From IMG/VR virus record IMGVR_UViG_3300045918_000141, positions 1 through 48,101 of that record: a stretch of 48,101 bases of DNA; one strand, 5' to 3'. Position 1 is the first letter of the stretch, and each line of letters opens with the position of its first letter. The notes under the pieces were generated by a model that saw nothing but the letters and a program-made list of their open reading frames with translations, did not search any database and was not told the origin of the DNA. The translations under genes and the position numbers were made by a program. This DNA is from a virus. Positions 29,842 to 38,852 of this stretch are shown in pieces.

Positions 29842-31158
29842 TTATATTCCATAACGACCCCTAGTCGCATTAAAATTCTGTTTTACTTCAGTAGCTGTTA
29901 AAGCACGATTATATATTTGTAATCGTGAAAGTCTACCTGCATACATATCAGCTAAGTCCCATCGTTGACCTAATCTAAGACCACTTCCACTACACGTTGG
30001 GTTACCTGAGTATGTTATAGTCCCACCTATATAAACACCGTTCAGGTATATACCCTGAGTAGTACCGTCATAAGTATATGTAACATGCTGCCAGGTGTTA
30101 AGTGTCATCACTGCTGTAGGACTATAGTACCACGTACCTGCCTGGAACATACCTCCCTGCCAGTATCCTGCACAAATAAGGCAGTAGTTTATCGAGGATA
30201 TAAATTTATCGGCAAGTATAGCAGGATATACTCCAGTGTACCCCGTAGGGTAAGCCCATATACTTATTGAAAATCTCGTTAATGCCGTAGTATAATTTAT
30301 ATTAACTACGTCGTTAACACCATCAAACACCAGACTACCATCATTAGATGAACTATAGGTAGGTCCGTTAGTCAACGTGCCAGCACTTACTCCTCCACTT
30401 ACATCATATATTAAACTACCTGTGTTATTTAATAACTGTGATATAGTAGGCTCGTTACCATCTACTAAATCAATTCTGGGTTGAAAAAACTGAATACTAC
30501 TAGTAATGTCTGTACAGTAGAAATGATAACACCTTGACCACATAGTTGTAGCATTTGGAGGAAACTTTACATCACTAGGAGCGTTTCCAGCATTGATTCT
30601 AACCTTAGTTGTACTGGCAGTAGTGTACAACCCGCTATCTGGATGTGCAGTAGTCCCCGTGTAATTGTACGGGAATATAAATCCAACCGCTAAGTACCAT
30701 TGATTCTGTGTCAGTGAGGATATTGCAGCTATATCCCAATAAGGGTTTGCTTGAACCCCACCAGCCAACATGATAGTACTATTGGTACCGTTAGTGTATA
30801 ATCCAAAATAGTAGGAACCTGTAGCTGTGGCTGATGAACGTTTAACCCACACGCTGAAACGATAAGTCTTTGTCATGTCTGCCGGTATTGCCGTTCCATT
30901 CCAGCCACCATTAGGTCCGCTAACTCCGTTAGGAGCAGATGACCATACAGTATTGGAAAAACCCCACGGGTCAGTACCGGTTATTCTAGAAGATTGAGCT
31001 ACTCCATTTTCGGAGTATCCAGTGACAGAACCAGTGCCTAATGTCCATGTATCCCAATTAATAAGAGTGGTTTTATATTTAGAGGATTTTTTATTACCAG
31101 CATCTAAATCTAGTACTAGTCCACTGGTAACTACTCCAGGCCCAGAAGAACAACTCAT
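29842..31158 (-). CDS. Tail protein with a LamG/concanavalin-like domain
   Basis: 438 aa. The C-terminal ~160 residues carry the LamG pattern: FSISIWAYP, WQHVTYTYDG, QGIYLNGVYIG, LRLGQR...GRLSRLQIYNRALTATEV. The N-terminal SGLVLDLDAGNK is a common start of such phage proteins. The fold binds sugars or proteins, so a receptor-contact role is plausible. It overlaps the next LamG gene (ATGA), with which it shares design: both start with an N-S/T-G-L-V-x-x-x-D-A motif and end NFNAxRxRYG. Confidence 0.8.
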   Translation of the reverse strand: MSCSSGPGVVTSGLVLDLDAGNKKSSKYKTTLINWDTWTLGTGSVTGYSENGVAQSSRITGTDPWGFSNTVWSSAPNGVSGPNGGWNGTAIPADMTKTYRFSVWVKRSSATATGSYYFGLYTNGTNSTIMLAGGVQANPYWDIAAISSLTQNQWYLAVGFIFPYNYTGTTAHPDSGLYTTASTTKVRINAGNAPSDVKFPPNATTMWSRCYHFYCTDITSSIQFFQPRIDLVDGNEPTISQLLNNTGSLIYDVSGGVSAGTLTNGPTYSSSNDGSLVFDGVNDVVNINYTTALTRFSISIWAYPTGYTGVYPAILADKFISSINYCLICAGYWQGGMFQAGTWYYSPTAVMTLNTWQHVTYTYDGTTQGIYLNGVYIGGTITYSGNPTCSGSGLRLGQRWDLADMYAGRLSRLQIYNRALTATEVKQNFNATRGRYGI

Positions 31159-32276
31159 AACCCGTATCTCCTACGCATTGCGTTAAAGTTTTGTTCTATC
31201 TCATACTCTGAAAGAGATCTATTATAAATCTTAGTGTTATCTATATTACCAGCGAAGAACTCCGCACCACCAAATGAACCTACAAGAAGATCTCCTACAG
31301 TAGGAGCAGTAGGGGCAAACGCTACAGCATTAGAGGCTACTAGAACTCCATTAATATATGCCTTCAATCCATATGCGTCCCCTGTCACTACACAGTGTGT
31401 CCATATATTTAAAGGTACAGTACCGCCACTAATAAGGTTACCAGATACGTACCACCATAAAGCCCCTGTTGTTTCTACTCTGAACCGGTAGGCAGCATTC
31501 CCATTCTTACTCATTATGTTTCCAACCCATGCCCAAGTCGTTGGATTAACCCATGCCTCCATAGTTATACATGAAGGCTGCTGTAATGTAACTCCATTAC
31601 CACAATTTATGTAATCAGTGGTTCCGTTAAAACTAAACGAGTTATTACTGGCATACGTTAAACTAGACGCAGTAATTATGTTATTGTTAGTTAAATCATT
31701 TAGAACTTGTGTAGTAGATCTGGTACCAGCTACAAAGGGTGTTGTTAGGGAGCCGGGTTCCGCCTGTGGCATGGTTACTTGCCAGGAAGATAAATCTACA
31801 TTATTAGTACCGCCAAAACTGATAAGGTAAAAAGTTACCGAGGTAAGAGTGCAATTTAGCGTAACACTAATCCTCTGCCACTGACCTGGTAGCGTCCTAT
31901 TGGTTGCAGAAGAAGTATCAGCGCCACCCCATCCAGAAATGTAAACAGTCCCTCCGTTCACTAGGCTGGAACCGCCAATCCATTTAATCCACGCTGAAAA
32001 TGTATATGTTCCTGTAGATGGTAATGTAATTACTTTAGAAATCCCGTTCCATGAACCTACGTTATCCATGCGATATCCCATAGTACCAAAGTCAGTCCTG
32101 AATATGGCAGGAGTTCCATTAGCAGTATTGGAATAGTTTGTCCACCCAGACATAGTACCCGCATTCGCTACATAGTTTATAGTAGGAGGACCTTTGTACG
32201 ATTTCTGGGTGTTAGCTGCATCGTATGCAAATACTAGGCCATTCGTAATAATAGAAGGAGAGTGATTAAGGGCCAT
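31155..32276 (-). CDS. Tail protein with a LamG/concanavalin-like domain, second copy
   Basis: 373 aa, a paralogue of the neighbour at 29842-31158: same N-terminal NGLVFAYDAAN, same C-terminal LamG block (ITMEAWVNP, WTHCVVTGD, LKAYINGVLV, DNTKIYNRSLSEYEI) and the same terminal NFNAMRRRYGL. It probably arose by tandem duplication and may give two binding specificities. Confidence 0.8.
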   Translation of the reverse strand: MALNHSPSIITNGLVFAYDAANTQKSYKGPPTINYVANAGTMSGWTNYSNTANGTPAIFRTDFGTMGYRMDNVGSWNGISKVITLPSTGTYTFSAWIKWIGGSSLVNGGTVYISGWGGADTSSATNRTLPGQWQRISVTLNCTLTSVTFYLISFGGTNNVDLSSWQVTMPQAEPGSLTTPFVAGTRSTTQVLNDLTNNNIITASSLTYASNNSFSFNGTTDYINCGNGVTLQQPSCITMEAWVNPTTWAWVGNIMSKNGNAAYRFRVETTGALWWYVSGNLISGGTVPLNIWTHCVVTGDAYGLKAYINGVLVASNAVAFAPTAPTVGDLLVGSFGGAEFFAGNIDNTKIYNRSLSEYEIEQNFNAMRRRYGL

Positions 32277-32278
32277 AC

Positions 32279-32815
32279 TTACCAGATATAAATATTTCGT
32301 ACTGTAGTAATTCCATTAACTCCTATGCAGGATAATCCATGACTTATACCTGCTAGCCCAACTCCAACATTCCTGCGACGACTGACAAAGAAGCTTCTGT
32401 AAGTACCCACAGCGAATGAATTATGATACATATTTCCCGTTGCATTGTCACATGCTGTCATAACTTTAGAAAACTGAGGAAGTTCGAAACAATTTACTGA
32501 CCTACTTATGGTATCAATTACTGGGTTAAAAGCAAGTAAGTTACCGATACTAGAATAACTGGCCGTATTAAACCCCCAGCAAGATGCTTTACTAGTTAGG
32601 TTGAACTCACAAGTAATGTTAGTCCATGCTATAGTGTCCTTCAACTCTATGTAGAAGGATGATGTAGTTATACAGGCATTACCTGCGTGTTGAATCTGTA
32701 TTTCAGCCCCGCCGTTAATATCACTCTGTAATAGTATACTGGAGTTAACTAAGGTTATAGCGTTTATATCAGATGCCAGGACTCTTCGTGCTTTTCTTCC
32801 ATAGTGTGTAGCCAT
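32279..32815 (-). CDS. Hypothetical structural protein
   Basis: 178 aa from the ATG at 32815, which overlaps the previous stop (TGATG) with GAAGGG upstream; an ATG two codons earlier is possible. It is beta-rich with scattered cysteines. No family is recognised. Its place in the fibre cluster suggests a virion part. Confidence 0.6.
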   Translation of the reverse strand: MATHYGRKARRVLASDINAITLVNSSILLQSDINGGAEIQIQHAGNACITTSSFYIELKDTIAWTNITCEFNLTSKASCWGFNTASYSSIGNLLAFNPVIDTISRSVNCFELPQFSKVMTACDNATGNMYHNSFAVGTYRSFFVSRRRNVGVGLAGISHGLSCIGVNGITTVRNIYIW

Positions 32816-33051
32816 CACCATTTCCCTTCAGGGCAAAATAAGTCGACGAAAGATGTCCTATGCTCTAATATACAGCTGCACTTCGAACATGACTCTTTCC
32901 CTATTAGCTGTTCATCATCTATAGAGTAGAACTCACACACTTTGCATATTCCCAACCTATTAGCTTTTACTTCTGACGTTGTATAGTCAGAGTCTTCTAA
33001 TATATTTTCTATTATGGTGACGCCACCATATGTTGATTCCACCGTTCTCAT
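32815..33051 (-). CDS. Small zinc-ribbon-like protein
   Basis: 78 aa with two Cys pairs, C36-x-x-C39 and C55-x-x-C-x-C, then FCPEGKW at the end. This pattern (CxxC...CxxCxC...CPxGKW) is a recurrent small phage protein of the DUF6171 type. It probably binds zinc. It is wedged between fibre genes by 1-base overlaps on both sides. Function unknown. Confidence 0.7.
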   Translation of the reverse strand: MRTVESTYGGVTIIENILEDSDYTTSEVKANRLGICKVCEFYSIDDEQLIGKESCSKCSCILEHRTSFVDLFCPEGKW

Positions 33052-34838
33052 TAACTCTCCACTACTAGTTTCTCTATATCACAACGTTCCCCGTATACTA
33101 CATAAAAACAATCTATCATGTTAGTAAGGTCCTCATTGCCTATTGTAACACAGTTAGTATGAGTGTTTTCTATATATAGCTTTTGGCTCTTACCTATAGG
33201 GGTTAACGTGGCAGTGATTGAGGACGGATCAACTAGTTTAATCCAGTACTCAGGTAAACTAATTACGTTATGATTAGTTAAACGCCCTCTTACGTATACA
33301 CCATTCTCAGGCCCTTCTAGTGAGCCATAACGCAACGTTCTACCATTCTTAGTAGGATGTGGAATAACAAATGACTTAGAGGTAGCCGATAGGGTTCCAG
33401 TAATGTCTAACCCCGTAGAGGTAAACTTAGCTATTGCACCTGATGTAGCTGGGTTTAAAGGATCTCCTGCATTAGCTGTAGATTGTCTTACACATAGATC
33501 ACCATACCCTATGTTGTCGGCTGCAATAGCCCAGGTTCGTATAGCAGCATTAACAGCTAGGGACTTAAATTGTATGTTTGGGTTTGTTATAGATGACTCT
33601 AATAGTAGACCTATACTATAATTCCCCGCTTGAGTATTCTTCAATTGTCCTGTGACAGTAGTAGCACCTAAACCCCAAGTCGCTGACGTTCCTGTCACAG
33701 CACCTGTGATTGTTACAGATGATAAAGTTTTATTAGAAACGGTAACTGTGTTACTAGAATCCAGCAATTGTTTCCACGGATTAGCCCAAGTAGTTCCAGA
33801 ACCAGCCCTATGCCATATGTTTTGGTTATCAGTAAATCCAAGCTGATGAGATAAACCGCCTGACCAGTCAGTGGCATTTCCGAACTGCCTAAAGGTCATT
33901 TCACCAAAGTAAGATCCCCCATCAGATAGACCTTCTGTAGTATTGGTTTTAAAATCATAAACTACACTTTTAGTAATAGACTCTGGTGTGGTAACTACAG
34001 CCCTAGAATCTGTTACTGAAATACTTATTGATGTAGTAGCTGCAGTAGCCGTAGTAGCAGAAACAGCAGAGGTAGCTGTAGCAGCCAAAGTAGATGTTGC
34101 TGCGTTGCCTCCTATGTTTAAAAGAGAAGCAGTTCCAGTTAAGCTAGTGCCAGCTCCAGAAAAGGTTGTTGCAGAAACTGTCCCAGTTACGGCCAGTCCG
34201 GTGTTGGATACTCGTGTTATTAATGTGGGTGTGTAGGCAGTATTTTTAGCTATTACATCTGCTACATTGAAGTATGTATCAACTCCTAATGAACCTAATG
34301 AGATTGCAGACTTTGCCCAACTAGAGGATATGGAAGATTCATAGCCGTTAGATATCGTTCTAGAACCTTGAAGACCACTGCCTAAGGTCAGTCTTCCTAC
34401 AGAAAAAGATGACCATATAGTAGAGTATTTACTAGCTGAGTTAGTGCCCCCCCAGGTTAGTCCGTATCCATTCGTACTTCCACCTAAGTCTAAAGTTTCG
34501 TCTGTAACGCCGGCTTTGATTGATAATGAGCCACCTAGTTGTGTTAGCCCAGTAGCCCTACTAATACTAACTTGGGTGCGCAATAACACTCCCGAGTCAT
34601 CATAGGAATACATTAAGAAATCTCCACCTGCATTAGCAGTGGATTCAGCGGTGTCTTTTCCCACTATCCACCTGTTTACACCGCTGGTGGAGAAACGTAG
34701 AAATGAGGCTGCAGCTGGGCCGCTTGAAATATATGCGTTAGCCTGTACGTCACCAGTACCTACATATAAGTACCCGCTAATACTGGAGTCTCCGAGTATT
34801 ACAGACCCGTTATTACCCAGTATCTTTGTTTCGGCCAT
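33051..34838 (-). CDS. Tail fibre/structural protein with conserved C-terminal module
   Basis: 595 aa. A beta-rich shaft is followed by a compact end domain from about residue 480: SFVIPHPTKNGRTLRYGSLEGPENGVYVRG...LPEYWIKLVD...LTPIGKSQKLYIE. This module is common at the end of T4-like and cyanophage structural proteins. It is likely part of a fibre or whisker. Confidence 0.78.
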   Translation of the reverse strand: MAETKILGNNGSVILGDSSISGYLYVGTGDVQANAYISSGPAAASFLRFSTSGVNRWIVGKDTAESTANAGGDFLMYSYDDSGVLLRTQVSISRATGLTQLGGSLSIKAGVTDETLDLGGSTNGYGLTWGGTNSASKYSTIWSSFSVGRLTLGSGLQGSRTISNGYESSISSSWAKSAISLGSLGVDTYFNVADVIAKNTAYTPTLITRVSNTGLAVTGTVSATTFSGAGTSLTGTASLLNIGGNAATSTLAATATSAVSATTATAATTSISISVTDSRAVVTTPESITKSVVYDFKTNTTEGLSDGGSYFGEMTFRQFGNATDWSGGLSHQLGFTDNQNIWHRAGSGTTWANPWKQLLDSSNTVTVSNKTLSSVTITGAVTGTSATWGLGATTVTGQLKNTQAGNYSIGLLLESSITNPNIQFKSLAVNAAIRTWAIAADNIGYGDLCVRQSTANAGDPLNPATSGAIAKFTSTGLDITGTLSATSKSFVIPHPTKNGRTLRYGSLEGPENGVYVRGRLTNHNVISLPEYWIKLVDPSSITATLTPIGKSQKLYIENTHTNCVTIGNEDLTNMIDCFYVVYGERCDIEKLVVES

Positions 34839-34840
34839 GT

Positions 34841-37800
34841 CTAGACCATTTCACAAACTGCTGATATATTAACCCCTGCGGTAACGGCTGTGGAAAAGAC
34901 TAAGTTATATATAAATCCATCGTATGTGACGGTATAATCGAAGCCTAAACCCCCCCTCATATCCAGGCCACCTTTACGTACATCAACAGGTTTCCACCCC
35001 TTCTGAAGTGAGTAGGTCGTAGCCCCTGTTCCAGTTATATAAAACTTTTTAGAGATTTGTAACTGAGTCTTACTTTCAAGTAACTCAGCAGAGATATTGC
35101 GCTCTGGTGCCGTGTAGTTTAAGCCTGCTCCACAGACTGCAGAGAGGCCATTAAGTGCGGCCATACCCGCAATAACCGTTACCCCGTGCGATTGTGTTGA
35201 TATACGTTTTAGTTCTTGGAAGGTATCTATTGAAGTTCCCGTTCCTACAAGAAGAGAATCGGTGTCTTTATCGTAAGCAAAAGAGGTTACTGAGGACGAA
35301 CTAGATAATAGACAATTGACACCACTGTTCAGAGCGTTCTCTCGTGCACCCATGTATTTTGATTGCTCTTCTATGGGTGCCGTAGCGGAAATACGGACGC
35401 AGGACACCTGTCCCCCTGCCCAAGGGTAGACACCACTAGCTGTACCGCCCATAGCCCCGATGCGCAATGGAGCAACTAGGTTTGATAAGGTTGACGCATA
35501 CACCGCAGAACCTACAACAACCCCATCAACTTTTAATTGAAGAGTTGCCGCCACTCCAGCAACAGTTGAGCGGGATACCTCAACGGTATGCTCTGCAGTA
35601 TCAGTTAATTGCATTGTAGAGGTTACCCTAGCAGCCCAGGCTGTACCGTTATGAGCAAGTAATGATAAATATTCAGTGCTTATAACTAGGGCGAACTCAC
35701 CAGCAGAAGGTATATCTTGGACGACACCTATTAACGCTCGGTTTGTTGCAGCTGTTCCCCACTTCACCCCAGACATGATAATAGAGAAGTCTCCAGTACC
35801 TAGTGCATTCCAATCAACTGAGGTAGCTTCTTGCAGATAGTTAGTGGCAGAGAATCCAGAATAGACCGATCTGCCTCCGGTGTAGATAGTCTCAGTTACA
35901 GTCCCGACTTGTGTAAGTGTTGCGGCTTTAACTGAACGGTCTAGTGTCTTTGAGTTAGCTAAGAAGCACCGTCTGATATCTCCGACCATGTAGCCAGTGT
36001 TGTAGGTGGAGGTCACGTAGGACACCATTCCACTACCGACTAATGATTGATTATTCTTAAACACTGAAAAACCAACACTAGAACCCGATACAACTTTTGA
36101 TACCCCTATAGCTAGAGTAGCTACTGGAGAGGGTATGTTATATGGGAAGGTAGGCGTAGCGTCATTACTGGCATAAATTTTATATGTCTCAGCAAACGCA
36201 GGGGTCGTGTAAATAGTTCTTAGATATGCACGATAAGTACGTGAACCAGGAACATTATTCATCACATACAAAGTACCATCCGAGTCAAATGAGCAGTAGT
36301 AGTTGGCTGTAATAATAGCACTACTTTTTACAAGGCCATCGTTGTTTATTACTGACGTTCCCCCAGCAGTCGCCACCGCAATAGTCGGCACAGGCATACC
36401 AAACTCATCTTGTGGTGCGTCTGGCAGGATGGTGATGGCTACGTCGTTTACAACGGCGTTGACGATAGCAGGAATTATATTTTGTCCGTATCCACTGGTG
36501 TTTATATTCCTACTTGCTATGTTAACTCCAGAGAATAAGCCGGTGTTATTAGTCCAAGCCGAAAAATATCGTGCTAGTTTTTCACTTATAAAGTTTATGT
36601 AAGCCAATCCATTGTTATGGCCAATAACTAACGTACTTCCTGATGCTGCAATTGATGTGATTGAAGACGAGCCAAGTAAAGCCCCCAAGGCTCCCATAAA
36701 CACCATCCACATCGTAGGCGCAGCACCGTCTAAGTCCCAAATAATCACTCGACCTGCTTCCGCTGTAATAAGCGCATTGGTTGGGTAGTCCTCACGACCT
36801 GCACGGTAAGTAACAGAGGATGTTGTCGGTGCAGTTACTTCATGGAATGCATTAGATGTTGTGTTGTAGTACACATCACCCATAACAGCACCCGCCGCAA
36901 CAGCAAGCGTGGCAGTAGCATACGCACCCCTATGATTACCAACAGACCTAACCTCACTCCTCCATGACTGACCTTTCCTCTTCCTCCATGCACCTTTATC
37001 TGTATCGTCCTTAGCTAAATGTAGACAAACATCTGTATATCCTACGTACGGTGTAGATGCTACTATAGACTGTACTAGTGGAGAGCTAAACTTAGTAGCG
37101 GCAGAGAATGTCTTATTACCCCCAACTATCTGATTGCTGGCAACCTGAACATACGTTTCCGAATATAGTGATACATCAGAATATGTACTCTTGTACACTT
37201 CAAACTGATCTCCAGTAACTGGTAGGCTGGGGGAGCTGGTAGTCCATGTAAATCTCCCGTTAACGTGAGAGACTATTGGGCGTACTGTTCCTGCTAGTTG
37301 ACCGCTTGTAAATTGAAGAAGGTATCTACCCGGTATTACTGCACCTACCAGAGTAGGTGTTACAGTAGAAGACATTTCTGTTAGAGTGGCTAGGGGGGAT
37401 ATTGAGATAGTCCCAGTAAACACTTTAGTACTATAATTTGTAAAACTCCATATAGAGGAACTATTTTTTACCGCTATAGTAGGATTACCTCCATCATCTA
37501 GGGAATAACAAACATAGGATGTACCATTAGATGTAGAAGGGCTAGTTAATAGTTCTACCGAAGATAGTTGGGACATTGAGCTATCAGACTTAGCAAAAGA
37601 CTGAAGTGTAGCTGAAGTAACTCTTACTTCTACGGAAGTGCCTGATACGAAACCAGAAGCTATAGTGTTTTCCCTAGCCCTTACTACAGTCAAAACGTTT
37701 CCTACCCTAGTAGAACACTCTAGTATTTCTATGGTAGCTCCTACCTCTAATGTGAGGAGAAAGTACTGTCCATTAGTAGGTAACGGAAACCTGCTAGCGT

Positions 37801-37891
37801 CAACCAAAGTTATACTAGTGTCAGAACTAAGTATCGTAGAGGCTAAAGTAGTCTTAGCGTTATTTGCGAAAAGCTGTTGTCTTATAGTCAT
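34841..37891 (-). CDS. Large tail fibre, 1016 aa
   Basis: The N-terminal ~250 residues closely parallel the 1334-aa fibre (MTIRQQLFANNAKTT, then NGQYFLLTLEVGATIEILECS), while the rest is unrelated. The middle includes CLHLAKDDTDKGAWRKRKGQSWRSE and a possible LamG-type segment (about 640-800: WNALGTGDFSIIMSG, LQLKVDGVVVG, RIGAMGG). The shared N-terminus suggests attachment at the same baseplate site, with different receptors. Confidence 0.85.
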   Translation of the reverse strand: MTIRQQLFANNAKTTLASTILSSDTSITLVDASRFPLPTNGQYFLLTLEVGATIEILECSTRVGNVLTVVRARENTIASGFVSGTSVEVRVTSATLQSFAKSDSSMSQLSSVELLTSPSTSNGTSYVCYSLDDGGNPTIAVKNSSSIWSFTNYSTKVFTGTISISPLATLTEMSSTVTPTLVGAVIPGRYLLQFTSGQLAGTVRPIVSHVNGRFTWTTSSPSLPVTGDQFEVYKSTYSDVSLYSETYVQVASNQIVGGNKTFSAATKFSSPLVQSIVASTPYVGYTDVCLHLAKDDTDKGAWRKRKGQSWRSEVRSVGNHRGAYATATLAVAAGAVMGDVYYNTTSNAFHEVTAPTTSSVTYRAGREDYPTNALITAEAGRVIIWDLDGAAPTMWMVFMGALGALLGSSSITSIAASGSTLVIGHNNGLAYINFISEKLARYFSAWTNNTGLFSGVNIASRNINTSGYGQNIIPAIVNAVVNDVAITILPDAPQDEFGMPVPTIAVATAGGTSVINNDGLVKSSAIITANYYCSFDSDGTLYVMNNVPGSRTYRAYLRTIYTTPAFAETYKIYASNDATPTFPYNIPSPVATLAIGVSKVVSGSSVGFSVFKNNQSLVGSGMVSYVTSTYNTGYMVGDIRRCFLANSKTLDRSVKAATLTQVGTVTETIYTGGRSVYSGFSATNYLQEATSVDWNALGTGDFSIIMSGVKWGTAATNRALIGVVQDIPSAGEFALVISTEYLSLLAHNGTAWAARVTSTMQLTDTAEHTVEVSRSTVAGVAATLQLKVDGVVVGSAVYASTLSNLVAPLRIGAMGGTASGVYPWAGGQVSCVRISATAPIEEQSKYMGARENALNSGVNCLLSSSSSVTSFAYDKDTDSLLVGTGTSIDTFQELKRISTQSHGVTVIAGMAALNGLSAVCGAGLNYTAPERNISAELLESKTQLQISKKFYITGTGATTYSLQKGWKPVDVRKGGLDMRGGLGFDYTVTYDGFIYNLVFSTAVTAGVNISAVCEMV

Positions 37892-37893
37892 TA

Positions 37894-38307
37894 TTAAACC
37901 TTAGGTATATATAATATGGAACTAGACGCTGTTTTTAGCTTCATTTCTGCGCTCAATAGTCTAATTGAAGTGGTAGCTCTAGTCACATATGGTAATGGGT
38001 CTTCCGTTAACCCTAGCAGTATTGTAGCAATATTATGTCTTACATACTTATTAGCAAATTTAGCAATAGGGGTAGATGGGTTATGGACTTGTAATCTGCT
38101 AAGTTCATCCAAATTACAAATACCTATGTAAGCCCCTAATGTAGTAGTACCTGAGTTTTCGTATACAAAAATTTCCCCAGGTAGATTGGGGTAAACTCCT
38201 TCTACTTGTAATAGACTGAGGGATAAAACTTTATTCTTGTTAGAGTCTAGTGAGACCTCAGAATTAAGGTAATCTCCTACACCTTGGTAAAAAGGGGGAA
38301 TCGGCAT
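37894..38307 (-). CDS. Hypothetical baseplate/fibre connector
   Basis: 137 aa from the ATG at 38307 (AAGGTG upstream, TAATG overlap with the previous stop); an earlier ATG at 38328 lacks a good site. It starts MPIPPFYQGVGDYLNSEVS. No known family. It lies between baseplate genes and the fibre, where short connectors are usual. Confidence 0.6.
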   Translation of the reverse strand: MPIPPFYQGVGDYLNSEVSLDSNKNKVLSLSLLQVEGVYPNLPGEIFVYENSGTTTLGAYIGICNLDELSRLQVHNPSTPIAKFANKYVRHNIATILLGLTEDPLPYVTRATTSIRLLSAEMKLKTASSSILYIPKV

Positions 38308-38852
38308 TAGGTCACCTTTATAGTCCACTCAAAGTGGATACTAAAGTCTGCCGTCTTAGGTATCCCTGGGAAGGTTTTTATATTAAACAAGGAGTTATCA
38401 GTAAATAATAATCCTGCTTCAGTTATTAGAGTACCATTGCATGTGGCCTGGTCTATATCCGCTATAAATGTTATAGACGGCACTAATGGTGCTTCAGTAG
38501 TGTAGGTGGTCACACTTAAAAGTGGGGTAAAGAGAGAAGACAGAGACTGACTTACCGATTTTGGGTATAGCCCAGCCGGGTCGATAGTCCCTCCAGTTCC
38601 AACCTGTAGTCTATTAATTATTTTCAGTACAAATCCACTGTCATATATGCTGGATAACATATAGCGCTTAGGTAGTAACATTATCATGTTCTGTTCTTTA
38701 ACTACAGGCTCTATGATACCATTACTAAACACTTTGGAGATGGCTAAAGTACCATCTATAGCGTGTATTTTAAATAGTACCCTTATAGAGTTAACTGCTG
38801 AGTTATAAAACCCTCTAACTTTATTTAGTATGTGTGCTGGAATATTTCTCAT
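38307..38852 (-). CDS. Hypothetical baseplate/tail protein
   Basis: 181 aa, beta-rich, with the stretch LLFTDNSLFNIKTFPGIPKTADFSIHFEWTIKV at the C-terminus; this type of ending occurs in small baseplate or fibre-connector proteins. It begins one base after the 748-aa gene ends. Family not recognised with certainty. Confidence 0.6.
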   Translation of the reverse strand: MRNIPAHILNKVRGFYNSAVNSIRVLFKIHAIDGTLAISKVFSNGIIEPVVKEQNMIMLLPKRYMLSSIYDSGFVLKIINRLQVGTGGTIDPAGLYPKSVSQSLSSLFTPLLSVTTYTTEAPLVPSITFIADIDQATCNGTLITEAGLLFTDNSLFNIKTFPGIPKTADFSIHFEWTIKVT

